Shown: one piece after another, positions 51,945 to 59,935 of the stretch
Position numbering within the stretch: the first letter of the stretch is position 1
Layout: the number at the start of each line of letters is the position of its first letter
NCBI GenBank assembly: GCA_001602955.1
Contig: LVAC01000006.1
Coordinates: forward strand, 62,001 to 126,000
Direction of reading: 5' to 3'
DNA length: 64,000 bases
Origin: Sulfurospirillum sp001602955
GTDB lineage: Bacteria > Campylobacterota > Campylobacteria > Campylobacterales > Sulfurospirillaceae
Notes under the pieces: generated by a model
Told to the model about the DNA's origin: nothing
The model's input: the letters and a program-made list of their open reading frames with translations, nothing else
Database searches by the model: none
Made by a program: the position numbers and the translations under genes

Positions 51945-53247
51945 ATACCCTCTTAAAAATAATACTTTTTGATAAACAGATAAAATTTATTCTTGTTCGA
52001 TCCCAAAAAGATAATGAAATATACGCCGCTAAAGCGTAGGAAATAAGCGTTGCCCACGCCGCACCTTGTATCCCAATGCTATCAATTAAAAAATAATTTA
52101 ATCCAATATTTGAAAGTGCACCTATCAATGTATTAATTGTAGAAAAAATTTGTAAATTTTCATTAACTAGCCAAAAACCGCTTGCAACACCCAAAAACAC
52201 AAATACTCCAGCCCAAATATGGATCCTTAAAACATCTCCTGCTTGAGCATATTGGCTTCCATAAAGCAAATGAACGATCCAATGTGATAAAAATGTCATC
52301 GGAAGCGCAATCAATATCGCTAACCATATCATCAACGTATAAAGCCTTTGAAGCCTTGTGTAATAAAGCTCTTCACTCACTTGTTTAGCGTTTATGATCG
52401 CCGGAAATAGCGAACTTGCAATAACCGTCGGTATAAAATACCACGCTTCCGAAATTCGTACAGCCGCAGCATACTGACCTACGGCTTCGCTTCCTAACAT
52501 CTCTTGTATCATCACTTGATCGATTTTCATATAAATTGAAATGACGATACCGCTGAGTATCAATGGCCAAGAATCTTTCAATAAATTTTTGGCCGTTGGC
52601 ATATCCCATGTCATTTTTATTTGCCGAAATGTTGAATATTGAAGATAAAAATAAATATATCCTATCGCCAAAATAATACTATCGAACAACACTACCCAAG
52701 CAAATGCAACCAAAGGAGCTTCATTAAGGATAAGTGCTATTTTAATCGTACTTGAAAAAAAAAGACTTAGGACATTAGCAAAAACAACATACTTGCTCAT
52801 CACTTTTGCCTGAAAATAAAAGTCTACGACATTAAACGCTTGAAAGAATGTTGCACTTGCAATAATAAAAACCAATGTATTTGTAGAATCATCATTAGAG
52901 GTCAAATGAACCGCAATAGCAAGAAGTAGTAATACAAAAAAAGCGGCAACCAGCTTGAGCCAAAAGGCTGTTGTTAAAACAACTTGCGCTTTTGCAGCAT
53001 CGTTCACAATTTCGCGTACAACAATGCCATCAAGTCCTAGCGTAGCAATCGTTGCAAAAAGTCCAACAAAACTCTGAACATAACTAAAACGTCCAAACTG
53101 CTCTGGACCTAAATAACGGGCAACCCAAATACCGACCAAAAGACCAACGAGCATACGAAGAATTTTTTCTGCAAAAAGCCATGAAGTATTACAAAAATAC
53201 TTCATAAATCCTTGATGCTCTTTTAGTGCCTTTATTTTGGAGAGCAT
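51922..53247 (-). CDS. Wzx-type flippase (polysaccharide transporter)
   Basis: Moves lipid-linked glycan across the inner membrane. About 441 residues with about 12 membrane helices, FGRFSYVQSFVGLFATIATLGLDGIVVREI near the N-terminus as in RfbX/Wzx proteins of the MOP superfamily. It is not an ABC flippase like C. jejuni PglK. The region is very AT-rich compared with its surroundings. The longer frame starts with GTG at 53265; the ATG at 53247 is preferred, although its ribosome-binding site is weak. It overlaps fcl. Confidence 0.87.
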   Translation of the reverse strand: MLSKIKALKEHQGFMKYFCNTSWLFAEKILRMLVGLLVGIWVARYLGPEQFGRFSYVQSFVGLFATIATLGLDGIVVREIVNDAAKAQVVLTTAFWLKLVAAFFVLLLLAIAVHLTSNDDSTNTLVFIIASATFFQAFNVVDFYFQAKVMSKYVVFANVLSLFFSSTIKIALILNEAPLVAFAWVVLFDSIILAIGYIYFYLQYSTFRQIKMTWDMPTAKNLLKDSWPLILSGIVISIYMKIDQVMIQEMLGSEAVGQYAAAVRISEAWYFIPTVIASSLFPAIINAKQVSEELYYTRLQRLYTLMIWLAILIALPMTFLSHWIVHLLYGSQYAQAGDVLRIHIWAGVFVFLGVASGFWLVNENLQIFSTINTLIGALSNIGLNYFLIDSIGIQGAAWATLISYALAAYISLSFWDRTRINFICLSKSIIFKRVFDDKTMV

Positions 53248-54203
53248 TCTTGTTTCAAAAACCACCCGTAAACCGTTTGGATTCCTTCTTCAAGCCGTAC
53301 CTTATGTTTCCAACCCAAAGCATTCAGCTTTGAAGGGTCAGTACGCTTGAGCATCGTTCCATCCGGTTTTGACGTATTGTAAACGAGTGTTCCTTCATAG
53401 CCGACAATCGTTCGTACCAATTCCGCTAGTTCTCGAATACTAATATCCTCTCCCGTTCCGATATTAATGTGCGTATTACGAATCTCTTTTTTACCGCCGA
53501 TCAGATCTTTAAAATCAACGTTTTCCATAAGAAATACGCACGCGTCTGCCATATCTTCGGAGTAGAGAAACTCTCTTCGCGGTTTTCCGCTTCCCCAAAT
53601 TTCGACTTCCTTATCGTGATTCACTTTGGCTTCGTGAATTTTTCGCATGAGTGCCGGAAGCACATGCGACGTTTCAAGATCGAAATTATCATTTGGACCG
53701 TAAAGATTCGTAGGCATCACGGAAATGAAGTTGGTACCGTATTGAAGATTGTAACTCTCGCACATTTTAATACCGGCAATTTTAGCTATCGCATAAGGTT
53801 CATTGGTGTATTCAAGTTCACTTGTGAGTAAAGATTCTTCATTCATTGGTTGTGGTGCGTTTTTAGGATAAATACATGTAGAACCTAAAAAAAGCAATTT
53901 TTTAACGCCATGAACATAGCTTTGGTAAATCACGTTATTTTGCACGGCTAAATTTTCATAGATGAAATCGGCTCGGTAGGTATTGTTGGCTACGATACCT
54001 CCGACTTTAGCGGCCGCTAGAAAAACGTATTCGGGCTTTTCCTTTTCAAAAAATTCTTGCACGTCTTTTTGACATGTAAGATCAAGTTCTCCGTGCGTTT
54101 TACCGATAATATTGGTATAACCCTTGGCTGCAAGGCTTTTGACAATGGCACTTCCGACAAGTCCACGGTGTCCTGCAACGTAGATTTTGGACGTTTTGTT
54201 CAT
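53232..54203 (-). CDS. fcl: GDP-L-fucose synthase
   Basis: Epimerase-reductase that turns GDP-4-keto-6-deoxymannose into GDP-L-fucose. The 323-residue short-chain dehydrogenase has GHRGLVGSAIV (NADPH binding), the catalytic Tyr-Lys in PYAIAKIAGIK, and STCIYPK. The longest frame begins with TTG; two ATGs at 54206 and 54203 follow, and the second has GAG at the better distance. It follows gmd by a few bases. Confidence 0.94.
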   Translation of the reverse strand: MNKTSKIYVAGHRGLVGSAIVKSLAAKGYTNIIGKTHGELDLTCQKDVQEFFEKEKPEYVFLAAAKVGGIVANNTYRADFIYENLAVQNNVIYQSYVHGVKKLLFLGSTCIYPKNAPQPMNEESLLTSELEYTNEPYAIAKIAGIKMCESYNLQYGTNFISVMPTNLYGPNDNFDLETSHVLPALMRKIHEAKVNHDKEVEIWGSGKPRREFLYSEDMADACVFLMENVDFKDLIGGKKEIRNTHINIGTGEDISIRELAELVRTIVGYEGTLVYNTSKPDGTMLKRTDPSKLNALGWKHKVRLEEGIQTVYGWFLKQECSPK

Positions 54204-54207
54204 CATC

Positions 54208-55326
54208 TTACTCAAAATAACTCATAATTTTATAGCCGCCTTCTTTAAGATAGACGTCTTTTGTCATCAATTTTAGATCCGATGCCATCATATCTTTGAC
54301 CAAATCTTCAAGCTTAAATTCACGTTTCCAACCGAGTTTTTGTTCCGCTTTACTTGGATCACCTAAGAGTAAATCCACTTCGGTCGGTCTAAAATAGCGA
54401 GGATCAACTGCGACAACTTCTTTTCCGATTTCGACTTGGTAAAGCGGATTGGAGCATGCTTTGACGACACCGACTTCTTTCACTCCTTCACCTCTAAACT
54501 CTAACTCAATGCCGCAATAGCCAAATGCCATACGCACAAAGTCGCGCACCATTGTGGTTTGTCCCGTTGCGATAACCCAGTCTTCTGGCGCGTCTGCTTG
54601 TAGGATCATCCACATCATACGCACGTAATCTTTGGCATGACCCCAGTCACGTTTGGCATCTAAGTTACCAAGATAGAGTTTATCTTGAAGACCTAAAGCG
54701 ATTTTACTTGCCGCTCGCGTGATTTTACGCGTTACAAAGGTCTCACCGCGTACGGGCGATTCGTGGTTAAATAAAATACCGTTACACGCAAATATACCGT
54801 ATGCTTCTCGGTAATTGACCGTAATCCAATACGCATACATCTTCGCCACGGCATAAGGACTTCTCGGATAAAACGGCGTGGTCTCTTTTTGAGGTGTCTC
54901 TTGCACTTTTCCGTAAAGTTCTGAGGTACTTGCTTGATAGATTTTTGTCTTTTTTTCTAAACCTAAAAGGCGCACCGCTTCTAAAATACGGAGTGTCCCT
55001 GTACCATCCGCATTGGCTACGTATTCAGGTGTTTCAAACGACACAGCCACATGGCTCATCGCCGCAAGATTATAGATCTCATCAGGCTGTGTCTCTTGGA
55101 TGATACGCGTTAAATTCATACTGTCGGTCATATCGCCGTGATGTAAAATAAGGTTTCTATTCTCAACATGAGGATCTTGGTAAAGATGGTCGATTCTATC
55201 GGTATTGAAAAGCGAACTGCGTCGTTTTAGTCCGTGAACGATGTAGCCTTTTTTAAGCAAAAATTCTGCTAAATAACTTCCATCTTGTCCTGTAATTCCT
55301 GTAATGAGTGCCACTTTTTGATTCAT
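54208..55326 (-). CDS. gmd: GDP-mannose 4,6-dehydratase
   Basis: Turns GDP-mannose into GDP-4-keto-6-deoxymannose. The 372-residue protein has GITGQDGSYLAEFLL (NADP binding), STSELYGKVQETPQKE, and the catalytic Tyr-Lys in YPRSPYAVAKMYAYW. The RGETFVTRKITRA and WGHAKDYVRMMW segments are typical of Gmd. It overlaps manC by 4 bases; with manB-like, manC and fcl it makes a complete route to GDP-L-fucose. Confidence 0.96.
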   Translation of the reverse strand: MNQKVALITGITGQDGSYLAEFLLKKGYIVHGLKRRSSLFNTDRIDHLYQDPHVENRNLILHHGDMTDSMNLTRIIQETQPDEIYNLAAMSHVAVSFETPEYVANADGTGTLRILEAVRLLGLEKKTKIYQASTSELYGKVQETPQKETTPFYPRSPYAVAKMYAYWITVNYREAYGIFACNGILFNHESPVRGETFVTRKITRAASKIALGLQDKLYLGNLDAKRDWGHAKDYVRMMWMILQADAPEDWVIATGQTTMVRDFVRMAFGYCGIELEFRGEGVKEVGVVKACSNPLYQVEIGKEVVAVDPRYFRPTEVDLLLGDPSKAEQKLGWKREFKLEDLVKDMMASDLKLMTKDVYLKEGGYKIMSYFE

Positions 55327-56660
55327 ACTTCTTTCCTTTTATAATCGTCTTCAACTCTTACGATATCGTCTTCGCCCGTATAACTTCCTACTTGCGCTTC
55401 GATTAACACCAAGGGAATTTTCCCTTCATTGCTTAGGCGATGAATTTCCCCCGCCTTAATGTACGTCGATTCGTTTTCCCGTACCAAGAAAATTTTCTCT
55501 TCAACTTGAACAACGGCCGTTCCGCTAACGACGATCCAGTGCTCATTACGGTGAAAGTGCTTTTGCAAGCTCAAGCGACATCCCGGTTTCACGACAATTT
55601 TTTTAATTTTATACCCTATTTTATCTTCTAAAACGCTGTAAGTACCCCATGGACGATGCACTGTTTTATGCGTCGTCGTCAAATCACCGTTTTCTTTTTT
55701 GAGCTTTCCTACGATCTCTTTGACTTTTTGGGAACTCCCTTTTTGACTAATCAAAAGCGCATCTTCCGTATCGATAACAATCAAATCTCGTACGTCGATT
55801 AGGCTGACATGTTTATCGGCCATTACGAAATTATTGCTTGCATCATTATCGAGTTCTTGGCAGAGTGCATCAAAACTTCCCACGTCACTCCAGCCCATAT
55901 CGCTTGGAACGACTTTCACTTTTTTGCTTTTTTCCATTACGGCATAATCGATACTATCTTCGGGAATAGCAAACATATCGTCATGACCGATGCGTAGAAC
56001 AACTTCTTGATGTGCATGCGCATAAGCAGTTTGACATGTCAGGAAAATTTGCGGCGCATACGTCTCAAGTTCATGCAAAAACACACCTGCTTTGAAACAG
56101 AACATCCCGCTGTTCCAGTAGTAATTTCCGGCTTGTACGTAAGCTTCCGCCGTTTGATGATCGGGCTTTTCATGAAAAGCTTTCACCTCTGCACCCTCGG
56201 CTTCGATATAACCGAATCCCGTTTCGGCGAACGTCGGCTTGATACCAAACGTCACCAAAAAGCCCTCTTTGGCTAAGCGTTCCGCTTCGTTAACCGCTCT
56301 TTCATATGCTTTTTGATCTTTAATCAGATGATCGCTTGGGGTAACTAAAACGATCTCTTCTTGGTTTACCGCCATACATGCAAGGGCAATAGCAGGAGCT
56401 GTATTGCGAGCAATCGGCTCGAGCAAATAACGATTGTTCGACTTTTTAAGCTCTTCCAATTGATCGAGTGCTAAGAAATATTGCTCGGTATTGGAGACGA
56501 TAAAGTGTTCGCTACACACCGTACTGTTGCGTTCAACCGTCAACTGGAACAACGATTTTTGATCAAAAAGTTTGACAAACTGTTTGGGCATCAGCGTACG
56601 GCTAAGCGGCCATAGTCTTGTACCGCTCCCGCCGCATAAAATGACATTAATCACATACAT
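55323..56660 (-). CDS. manC: Mannose-1-phosphate guanylyltransferase / mannose-6-phosphate isomerase
   Basis: Bifunctional enzyme of the AlgA/ManC type: isomerises fructose 6-phosphate to mannose 6-phosphate, and makes GDP-mannose from mannose 1-phosphate. The 445-residue protein has the N-terminal pyrophosphorylase motif LCGGSGTRLWPLSR, then a C-terminal cupin isomerase domain (about 335-435) with RPWGTY and PGCRLSLQKHFHRNEHW. It lies between ugd and gmd. Confidence 0.94.
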   Translation of the reverse strand: MYVINVILCGGSGTRLWPLSRTLMPKQFVKLFDQKSLFQLTVERNSTVCSEHFIVSNTEQYFLALDQLEELKKSNNRYLLEPIARNTAPAIALACMAVNQEEIVLVTPSDHLIKDQKAYERAVNEAERLAKEGFLVTFGIKPTFAETGFGYIEAEGAEVKAFHEKPDHQTAEAYVQAGNYYWNSGMFCFKAGVFLHELETYAPQIFLTCQTAYAHAHQEVVLRIGHDDMFAIPEDSIDYAVMEKSKKVKVVPSDMGWSDVGSFDALCQELDNDASNNFVMADKHVSLIDVRDLIVIDTEDALLISQKGSSQKVKEIVGKLKKENGDLTTTHKTVHRPWGTYSVLEDKIGYKIKKIVVKPGCRLSLQKHFHRNEHWIVVSGTAVVQVEEKIFLVRENESTYIKAGEIHRLSNEGKIPLVLIEAQVGSYTGEDDIVRVEDDYKRKEV

Positions 56661-56669
56661 TCCTTATGT

Positions 56670-57836
56670 TTAATCTTTACCAAATAAATCTCTCGTAAAC
56701 ACTTTTGTTTTAACATCTTCAAGATCAGGTGTTATGCGATTGACAAGAATGACATCGCATATTTTTTTAAATTTATTAATATCGTTCACTACGCAAGAAT
56801 TGAAGAACTTTGGTTCTTTCAACATGGGTTCATAAACAACAACCTCTATTCCTTTAGCTTTAATACGCTTCATCACGCCTTGAATCGATGAGGTGCGGAA
56901 GTTACTACCTCCTGCTTTCATAATTAATCGGTAAATTCCTACGACGTTCGGCTTTTGTTTGATGATCGAATCGGCGATAAAATCTTTTCGCGTACTATTG
57001 GAATCAACAATTGCACGGATAAGGTTATTAGGGACATTATTGTAGTTCGCCAAAAGTTGCTTGGTATCTTTTGGCAAGCAGTACCCACCGTAGCCAAACG
57101 AAGGATTGTTGTAAAAATTGCCGATACGTGGGTCTAAACAGACACCTTCGATGATCTCTTGAGTACTCAGTCCGTGAATTTGCGCGTAGGAGTCAAGCTC
57201 GTTAAAAAAGGCAACACGCATCGCAAGATAGGTATTGGCAAAGAGTTTGATGGCTTCAGCTTCCGTTGGTTCGGTAAACTCAATCGGAATATCTTTTTTC
57301 AAAGCACCTTCAGCGAGTAACGCTGCAAATTTTTGTGCTCGCTCGCTCTTTTCTCCCACCACAATGCGAGAAGGGTAAAGATTGTCATACAAAGCTTTGC
57401 CTTCACGTAAAAATTCAGGGACAAAAATAATGTTTTGAGTTTTGAAACGCTCACGTACACTTTTAGTATACCCCACCGGAATGGTTGATTTGATCACCAT
57501 CGTTGCGCTCGGATTAGAGGTTAAAATATCTTGAATGACACTCTCGATCGATTTAGTATCAAAATAATTGGTCTCAGGATCGTAGTCAGTGGGTGTTGCG
57601 ATAATAATAAACTCTGCATTCTTATACGCTTCGTGTTTATCCAATGTTGCTTTAAAACGAAGCGGTTTTTCTCTCAAATATGCTTCAATCTCTTTATCCT
57701 CGATGGGTGAAATTTTAGCATTCAGCATTTCAATTTTTTCAGGCACAATATCCAAAGCGACCACGTCATGATGCTGTGCCAATAAAATACCGTTTGAAAG
57801 CCCGACATACCCTGTTCCGACGACGGTTATTTTCAC
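56670..57836 (-). CDS. ugd: UDP-glucose 6-dehydrogenase
   Basis: Oxidises UDP-glucose to UDP-glucuronate using NAD. The 388-residue protein has GTGYVGLSNGILLAQ (NAD binding) and the catalytic Cys in GYGGYCLPKDTKQL (about 248-261). At 388 residues it belongs to the short Ugd group seen in LPS loci. It starts with GTG directly after the stop of the upstream dehydrogenase gene, with GGAG in that gene's last codons. It may alternatively act on a related sugar. Confidence 0.88.
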   Translation of the reverse strand: MKITVVGTGYVGLSNGILLAQHHDVVALDIVPEKIEMLNAKISPIEDKEIEAYLREKPLRFKATLDKHEAYKNAEFIIIATPTDYDPETNYFDTKSIESVIQDILTSNPSATMVIKSTIPVGYTKSVRERFKTQNIIFVPEFLREGKALYDNLYPSRIVVGEKSERAQKFAALLAEGALKKDIPIEFTEPTEAEAIKLFANTYLAMRVAFFNELDSYAQIHGLSTQEIIEGVCLDPRIGNFYNNPSFGYGGYCLPKDTKQLLANYNNVPNNLIRAIVDSNSTRKDFIADSIIKQKPNVVGIYRLIMKAGGSNFRTSSIQGVMKRIKAKGIEVVVYEPMLKEPKFFNSCVVNDINKFKKICDVILVNRITPDLEDVKTKVFTRDLFGKD

Positions 57837-59096
57837 TTACAATCTCCACGTCGGATTTTTGAGGATACCTTTGACGTCGATTAAAACGTGACTGAGGCGT
57901 CGGTACTCCGACTCGGGCACTGTCACAAACGCTTGATGTCCTACGGCGACGACGATGGCATCGTATTTTTTATCGTTGGCAAACGGATCGGCGATCAAAT
58001 CGTAGCCGTAATGCAATTTTGCTTCAACCGGATCGACCCACGGATCGTAAACATCGACGTTGCATTTGAACGTTTTTAACTCTTCGATAATATCGACGAC
58101 CTTGGTATTGCGAATGTCCGGACAATTTTCTTTAAAGGTCAAGCCCAATATAAGGACATTGGCGTCTTTAATTTTCGTATCGTGTTCGATCATCAGTTTA
58201 ATCGTTTTATCGGCGACGTATTTTCCCATGCTGTTGTTGATTTGGCGCGCGCCGAGAATGAGATTGGGTTTATAGCCTAACTCTTCGGCTTTGTACGTTA
58301 AATAATACGGATCAACCCCGATGCAATGTCCGCCGACAAGCCCCGGTTTGAGCTTAATAAAATTCCATTTCGTCGCGGCGGCTTCTAAGACTTCGTTGGT
58401 ATCGATTCCCATCGTATTAAAAATAAGCGCAAGTTCGTTGATCAGCCCGATATTCACGTCTCGTTGAGTGTTTTCGATGACTTTACTCGCTTCGGCGACT
58501 TTTATGGAAGAGGCTTTATGCGTTCCGGCGACGATAATGCTACGGTAAAGCGCATCGACTTTTTCGGCAACTTCGGGCGTAGAACCCGAAGTCACTTTTA
58601 AAATATGCTTAACCGTATGCGTTTTATCGCCCGGATTGATACGCTCGGGCGAATAACCCGCAAAAAAGTCGCGATTGAACGTTAAACCCGAAACCTCTTC
58701 GAGAACGGGCACGCAAACCTCTTCGGTCACGCCCGGATACACCGTGCTTTCGTAAATAACGATGTCGCCTTTTTTCAAAACTTTTCCCACGCTTTGACTG
58801 GCTTTAATCAGAGGCGTTAAATCGGGACGATTGCTCGCGTCGATCGGCGTAGGAACCGTAACGATAAAAATCGTACACGAACGCATATCTTCCAGATTCG
58901 CGCTAAAGCTTATGCCGCAACGTAATGCTTCTTTGAGTTCATCGCTTGTGAGTTCTAAGGTACGATCGTACCCTTGAGAAAGTTCGTCGATACGCGTTTG
59001 AAAAATATCGAAGCCGACGACGGGGTATTGCTTAGCAAACTCTGCGGCTAAGGGAAGCCCGACGTAACCCAGACCGATGATTGCAATTTTATCCAT
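57837..59096 (-). CDS. UDP-N-acetylhexosamine 6-dehydrogenase (TviB/WbpA-like)
   Basis: NAD-dependent nucleotide-sugar dehydrogenase that oxidises an N-acetylhexosamine to the uronic acid. From the ATG at 59096 it is 419 residues, with GLGYVGLPLAAEFAKQ (NAD binding) and the catalytic Cys in GLVGGHCIGVDPYYLTYKAEELGY (about 254), the form seen in Vi-antigen TviB and P. aeruginosa WbpO, rather than in Ugd. The GTG two codons upstream is less likely because AAAGG suits the ATG. Paired in tandem with the shorter Ugd. Confidence 0.88.
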   Translation of the reverse strand: MDKIAIIGLGYVGLPLAAEFAKQYPVVGFDIFQTRIDELSQGYDRTLELTSDELKEALRCGISFSANLEDMRSCTIFIVTVPTPIDASNRPDLTPLIKASQSVGKVLKKGDIVIYESTVYPGVTEEVCVPVLEEVSGLTFNRDFFAGYSPERINPGDKTHTVKHILKVTSGSTPEVAEKVDALYRSIIVAGTHKASSIKVAEASKVIENTQRDVNIGLINELALIFNTMGIDTNEVLEAAATKWNFIKLKPGLVGGHCIGVDPYYLTYKAEELGYKPNLILGARQINNSMGKYVADKTIKLMIEHDTKIKDANVLILGLTFKENCPDIRNTKVVDIIEELKTFKCNVDVYDPWVDPVEAKLHYGYDLIADPFANDKKYDAIVVAVGHQAFVTVPESEYRRLSHVLIDVKGILKNPTWRL

Positions 59097-59108
59097 AACC
59101 ACTACCTT

Positions 59109-59927
59109 TTAAATCTCTTCTTTGATTCTCACGTACACGGGAAAACGCGGTTTTTTATTGGACGTCGTCTCTTTGTACGTGTACGTAATTTTTGTTCCGA
59201 TCGCCGGAGGATTTTTTCGCTCTTCGTCGCTAAAACCCGAACCGATATCGAAGCGAACGCCTTCATCGTTTTGACATGTCAGCGAGCCTAAAACTTTTTT
59301 GTATTTTCCCTCGCCCGGGTGTAGTGCCACAACGACGCATTCGGCGTCGTAAAAACGTTTCACTTTCAAGGCGTTCGGATCGCGTTTGGCAACGTATTTG
59401 GCATCGGGGTTGCGGACGACGACACCCTCTCCGCCGCCTTGTTCAACCTCGCTTAGAAAACGTTGCAAATCGTCGTTGTCTTTACATGTCATTTGCTTTG
59501 CGACGTGAAGATAATCGGCTTGATTGAGTTTGAGATAATACTCAAGCTTGACCAAACGCTGCACCAAACCGCCGTTTTCCAAAGGAACGTCAAACGCGTA
59601 AAAAGCGATCTCCTTCCATCCTTCGTGCGGTTCTTGTTTTTTGACGATCGAGACAATTTTCGAAAATTCTCCGCGCCTGCTCCACAACTCTCCGTCCACC
59701 GCAAAAGGCGGAAATCCTTCGGTAAACCATGTCGGAGCCGCAAAAACGACGCCGCCGCGCGAAATCAACTTTTGCCCGTCCCAATAAGCGCGCACGCCGT
59801 CCATTTTCTCGCTCATTAACCAGCCTGAAACGTTTTGGTCTTTCCACTCTTCCAAAAGCATCAAATCCGGCTTAGCGGCAAAACAAAAACAAAGCGATAC
59901 GAAACAGATAAAAACAACCTTACGCAT
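59109..59927 (-). CDS. Periplasmic ATP-dependent DNA ligase (LigE-type)
   Basis: A 272-residue ATP-dependent DNA ligase with a signal peptide (about residues 1-18, ending FCFAA). The nucleotidyltransferase active site is K41 in SEKMDGVRAYWDG (motif KxDGxR), followed by FAVDGELW (motif III region), GGGEGVVVR (motif IV) and ALKVKRF (motif V), then an OB-fold. Export is the mark of the minimal LigE ligases found in competent Proteobacteria, thought to work on imported or extracellular DNA. Two exact copies of the dispersed 10-mer lie inside (59272-59281, 59482-59491). It sits between sugar-nucleotide genes without functional link. The ATG at 59927 is preferred to the GTG at 59933. Confidence 0.88.
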   Translation of the reverse strand: MRKVVFICFVSLCFCFAAKPDLMLLEEWKDQNVSGWLMSEKMDGVRAYWDGQKLISRGGVVFAAPTWFTEGFPPFAVDGELWSRRGEFSKIVSIVKKQEPHEGWKEIAFYAFDVPLENGGLVQRLVKLEYYLKLNQADYLHVAKQMTCKDNDDLQRFLSEVEQGGGEGVVVRNPDAKYVAKRDPNALKVKRFYDAECVVVALHPGEGKYKKVLGSLTCQNDEGVRFDIGSGFSDEERKNPPAIGTKITYTYKETTSNKKPRFPVYVRIKEEI

Positions 59928-59935
59928 CGACACTC

